Under the pieces are notes generated by a model that saw only the letters and a list, made by a program, of their open reading frames with translations, was not told the DNA's origin and made no database searches. DNA of 16,519 nt, taken from NCBI GenBank assembly GCA_002409405.1, contig DHNG01000006.1, forward strand, positions 54,686-71,204. The letters are read 5' to 3'. Below are positions 14,050 through 16,519 of this stretch, piece after piece (position 1 is the first letter of the stretch; every line of letters starts with the position of its first letter). A program made the position numbers and the translations under genes. Origin of the DNA: Flavobacteriales bacterium UBA5422 (GTDB lineage Bacteria > Bacteroidota > Bacteroidia > Flavobacteriales_D > Crocinitomicaceae).

Positions 14050-14057
14050 CAAAGTTA
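14050..14057 (-). promoter_or_regulatory. -7 element abutting the ctaA start codon
   Basis: The minus strand reads TAACTTTG, a perfect TAnnTTTG, followed by CAAC and the ATG at 14045. If used, transcription would begin at or within a base or two of the start codon, giving a leaderless mRNA. No -33 TTTG at 19-21 bases is visible, so this is tentative. Confidence 0.35.
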
Positions 14058-14090
14058 ACATTTACCGAAGTCGGGCGTCTTTTTTTTACA

Positions 14091-14122
14091 TAAAAAAGCA
14101 GGAACCATTCAATGATTCCTGC
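14091..14122 (-). terminator. Intrinsic terminator of the DUF3078 gene
   Basis: GCAGGAA (14098-14104) and TTCCTGC (14116-14122) pair, and the stem continues through one mismatch to nearly close the loop. On the minus strand it lies 26 bases past the stop codon and is followed directly by TTTTTT. It separates the DUF3078 transcript from ctaA. Confidence 0.85.
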
Positions 14123-14148
14123 CTGCATATTTCTTTAACTGTTTCGGA

Positions 14149-15117
14149 TTATTGTTCTTTGAAGTTTTTCAACGCATAGGACAATCCTAAACCTAGTACA
14201 GATTTGAACTGTGTACGAGGTCCTACTCCTCCTTTCGCGTCACGAATCGCAATGTCATCATCATAAATCAATGTCCAGTTCAGAGAAGCTGACAACCAGT
14301 TATTGATTTTAAATGTCCACAACATATCTGCATTCACATCCACATTTTGTGGATTGTTGGCATAATTGGAGAACAATTCCAATCGTGTTTTTAGATGTAC
14401 ATTTTTAAAAACCTCTTTATTATAGGTCAACTTGAAGTATGCACCTATTTCTCCTCTGAAGCGCTTTCCTGCAGAAACGACATCTCCGGCTGAATTAAAA
14501 ATAGCATCCTTCACCCCAAATGCACCTGCGTTGGCAAGTGAATCATCCAATACAAATGTCATTTTTGTTGCAATGGGCGATAAAAACACAGATAAGTGTT
14601 CATTGGGTGTAAAGTCAATACCGAGTGCAAAATTTGCATATCCCGGAGCCATGAATGTTGAAACGCGAACAGAGTCATTCGGATAAGCAAAACCGTCCAT
14701 AAATTGTGTGCGGAAACCTCCGACAAAAGAAGCATACCACTTATCGGCAAACTTATACCCCAGATTTGTTGCAAAGTCAATTTTGTCATCTGTTTTTTGC
14801 AACCCTTGTTTTCTTCCGACAGAATCCAGGTACTTCATTCCCCCAAGTGCTAACTCAAGGTTGTTTTTCCATTGCCATTTGTTTTTGGAATAATCAGCTG
14901 AAGCAGAGATAAATCCGATCACTGACAGGTTGTTTCGCCCCCCCGCATTCCAGTTCACGAATGAAGACTGCGTTCCGTTTAATCCGAACAATGCCTTTAA
15001 TTTCCATGCTTTTGGTGGTTGAACTATTGTTGTGTCTACCTGAGTAGAATCCACTTGTGCATAAGTAGCAAAACCGCAAAGAAGTGCGATCATAATTAGT
15101 TGTAACTGATTTTTCAT
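14149..15117 (-). CDS. DUF3078 outer-membrane beta-barrel protein
   Basis: 322 residues with signal peptide MKNQLQLIMIALLCGFATYA cleaved before QVDST. It belongs to the DUF3078 family of Bacteroidota. The mature start carries WKLKALFGLNGTQSSFVNWN followed by AGGRNNLSVIG, a hallmark of the family, in which an N-terminal repeat of W/N/G residues precedes amphipathic strands. Alternating hydrophobic strands (YKFADKWYASFVGGFRTQF, EIGAYFKLTYNKEVF, ASLNWTLIYDDDI) end in an aromatic-terminated strand (LGLGLSYALKNF), consistent with a barrel of about 12 strands in the outer membrane. Function in the family is unknown. It is a single-gene transcript with a promoter candidate just upstream and a terminator just downstream, divergent from the TonB-receptor-like gene. 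Confidence 0.9.
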   Translation of the reverse strand: MKNQLQLIMIALLCGFATYAQVDSTQVDTTIVQPPKAWKLKALFGLNGTQSSFVNWNAGGRNNLSVIGFISASADYSKNKWQWKNNLELALGGMKYLDSVGRKQGLQKTDDKIDFATNLGYKFADKWYASFVGGFRTQFMDGFAYPNDSVRVSTFMAPGYANFALGIDFTPNEHLSVFLSPIATKMTFVLDDSLANAGAFGVKDAIFNSAGDVVSAGKRFRGEIGAYFKLTYNKEVFKNVHLKTRLELFSNYANNPQNVDVNADMLWTFKINNWLSASLNWTLIYDDDIAIRDAKGGVGPRTQFKSVLGLGLSYALKNFKEQ

Positions 15118-15144
15118 TGATTATCAATTTTTCAATTTAGGGCG

Positions 15145-15176
15145 CAAATGTCGGAATTTTATACCTGTTTATCAAA
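15145..15176 (-). promoter_or_regulatory. Candidate promoter of the DUF3078 gene
   Basis: On the minus strand TTTG (15173-15176), a 20-base spacer and GACATTTG (15145-15152) fit the Bacteroidota -33/-7 layout with one mismatch (G for the first T). The start site would be near 15139, some 22 bases before the ATG at 15117. Confidence 0.45.
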
Positions 15177-15321
15177 AAATAATTCTCGTTTTTTATTTTA
15201 ACACCTAAAAATGAGCCCACTATACGTTTTAACAATTTTTAGGAACAGCCGAAGTGTAACAAAATATTATCTTGCCGTTATCAAACTCAAACTATTTATT
15301 CTAAATACCTAAACTAATTGT

Positions 15322-16519
15322 ATGGAAATTCGCCCTTACGTTACATGTAAGAAATACCTGTTGGCCTTTTGTTCCGTCCTTGCTTTTTCAAGTGCTTTTT
15401 CTCAAAATATGCACATTGAAGGTACTGTGATTGACACAAATTCGAACGGTGGAATTCAGTATGTAAAAACCATTCTTGTCAATTTGCGTGACTCCGTTAT
15501 CACAGCTCATCAAACAACAGATAAGAATGGGCATTTCCAGTTCGACAACATTCCCATTGATACGTTTCGGCTGATTGTGGAACATCCCAGGTATGAAACC
15601 CGCGAATTTTATTTCTTCGGAACGGAAGACAATAATTTATTTTCACTGGATGGAATTATTTTATCTGATCGGGGGAAAAAGATTGAAGAGATTACCATTT
15701 TCGCATACAAAGACCCTGTATATTACAAAGGAGACACGCTCGTTTATGTAGCAGATTCATTTAAAACCCGTCCGAATGCGGTGGTCGAAGACCTCTTAAA
15801 ACGTCTTCCCGGGATTACTGTTGAAAGTGACGGAAGTATTAAAAGTCAGGGAAAAAATGTTTCACGTGTTTATGTGGATGGCGACGAGTTTTTTGGTTCT
15901 GATGCGACACTTGCAACCAAAAATTTAGCTGCAAGTAGTGTGGAGACTGTACAGGTATACGAAACCACTCTCCCCGATTCGGATGTTACAGATGAAAAGG
16001 TTCAGGTCATCGATCTGAGGCTCAAAGATGAAGCCAAGAAAGGATATTTCGGAGAAGCATCTTTCGGGACCGATTTTTCACGATTCTACGAAGGGAAATT
16101 ACTGGCAAATAATTTCAATAAAAAACAAAAGGTTTCTGTTTATTTCCTTTCCGGAAACACGACCAGATCAAGTTTGAGCTGGAATGATGCCAACCAGTAT
16201 GGAATTACCCAGGGAAATGCCTATAATTATAACTCTGAGACAGACAGCTGGGAAGTGAATGACAACTTTATGAATACGGAAGATGGTTTTCCATTGGTAT
16301 TCAAAACCGGAGTCTATTACACCGATCAGGTGACAAAGAAACTGAAAGTCGGCGCAAATTATTCGTACAGCGACTACCGTAAAATGACGGAAGAAACTTC
16401 CAGAAGTACGTTCTTTCTTCCCGACACAACGTATTCCAATCACACCAACGACCGAACAAATACGCATTTCAAACACCATGAGGTCAATATGAACTTCCGG
16501 TATGATATTGATTCGTCAC
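15322..16519 (+). CDS. TonB-receptor-like outer-membrane beta-barrel protein, N-terminal part
   Basis: This is the only plus-strand gene; it begins at the ATG at 15322 and stays open for 399 codons to the window edge. Residues 1-28 (MEIRPYVTCKKYLLAFCSVL, then AFSSAFSQ) form a signal peptide. Residues about 31-115 form a CarboxypepD_reg-like beta-sandwich (MHIEGTVIDTNSNGGIQYVK; TTDKNGHFQFDNIPIDTFRL). A plug-like domain follows, with VVEDLLKRLPGITVESDGSI and VYVDGDEFFGSDATLATKNL, wording that marks the Bacteroidota group of large outer-membrane receptors with a long C-terminal barrel (OMP_b-brl_3 type). The first barrel strands are visible after about residue 235 (GYFGEASFGTDF, KVSVYFLSGNT). 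Such proteins usually run to 800-950 residues. No ribosome-binding site and no clear promoter were seen. Substrate unknown; no partner SusD is visible. Confidence 0.9.
   Translation, partial: MEIRPYVTCKKYLLAFCSVLAFSSAFSQNMHIEGTVIDTNSNGGIQYVKTILVNLRDSVITAHQTTDKNGHFQFDNIPIDTFRLIVEHPRYETREFYFFGTEDNNLFSLDGIILSDRGKKIEEITIFAYKDPVYYKGDTLVYVADSFKTRPNAVVEDLLKRLPGITVESDGSIKSQGKNVSRVYVDGDEFFGSDATLATKNLAASSVETVQVYETTLPDSDVTDEKVQVIDLRLKDEAKKGYFGEASFGTDFSRFYEGKLLANNFNKKQKVSVYFLSGNTTRSSLSWNDANQYGITQGNAYNYNSETDSWEVNDNFMNTEDGFPLVFKTGVYYTDQVTKKLKVGANYSYSDYRKMTEETSRSTFFLPDTTYSNHTNDRTNTHFKHHEVNMNFRYDIDSS

Noticed and set aside
16168..16479. 103-codon minus-strand open frame at the right edge
   Set aside because: It lies opposite the clear TonB-receptor-like frame, which has a signal peptide and family motifs.

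Overview
The window looks like a chromosomal segment of a member of the Bacteroidota, probably of the Flavobacteriia. Four things suggest this: Bacteroidota-type -7 promoter elements (TAnnTTTG) in front of several genes, start codons that mostly lack a Shine-Dalgarno sequence, a DUF3078 outer-membrane protein, and a CarboxypepD_reg/beta-barrel protein of the TonB-receptor type. The genus cannot be fixed from sequence alone. Every gene from 1 to 15117 is on the minus strand. Only the last gene, 15322 to the window edge, is on the plus strand.

Right-to-left in transcription order: a divergent pair at about 15.1-15.3 kb separates a plus-strand TonB-receptor-like protein (open at the right edge) from a DUF3078 protein. 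Below these lie a heme A synthase (ctaA/COX15) and a TauE/SafE permease, 13 bases apart and probably one operon. The synthase has Asn where the family usually has a heme-ligating His. A tRNA with anticodon CAT follows, with its own promoter and a strong bidirectional terminator. Next is a 450-base gene-free stretch holding a cluster of small palindromes, then an AraC-type regulator followed by a serine beta-lactamase-like hydrolase.

The middle (about 3.4-9.1 kb) is an accessory block. It holds an 851-residue protein of a family I cannot name, a 762-residue protein with a bacterial Het-C (heterokaryon-incompatibility-like) domain, and a lipoprotein with ankyrin-like repeats whose start lies inside the end of the Het-C gene. 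The overlap, the domain pairing and the membrane anchor suggest a toxin/immunity pair. That is inference, and it is the most interesting part of the window. No secretion-system gene is visible here.

Below the block are three small exported proteins of unknown function (one secreted, one lipoprotein, one with a signal peptide). The left edge carries a tripartite efflux locus: a periplasmic adaptor lipoprotein followed 21 bases later by the 5' part of an AcrB/MexB-type RND pump cut by the window edge. The adaptor's upstream region carries a perfect -7 element and two dyads that may be operators, but no regulator gene sits next to it. No insertion sequence, CRISPR array, rRNA or phage gene was seen.
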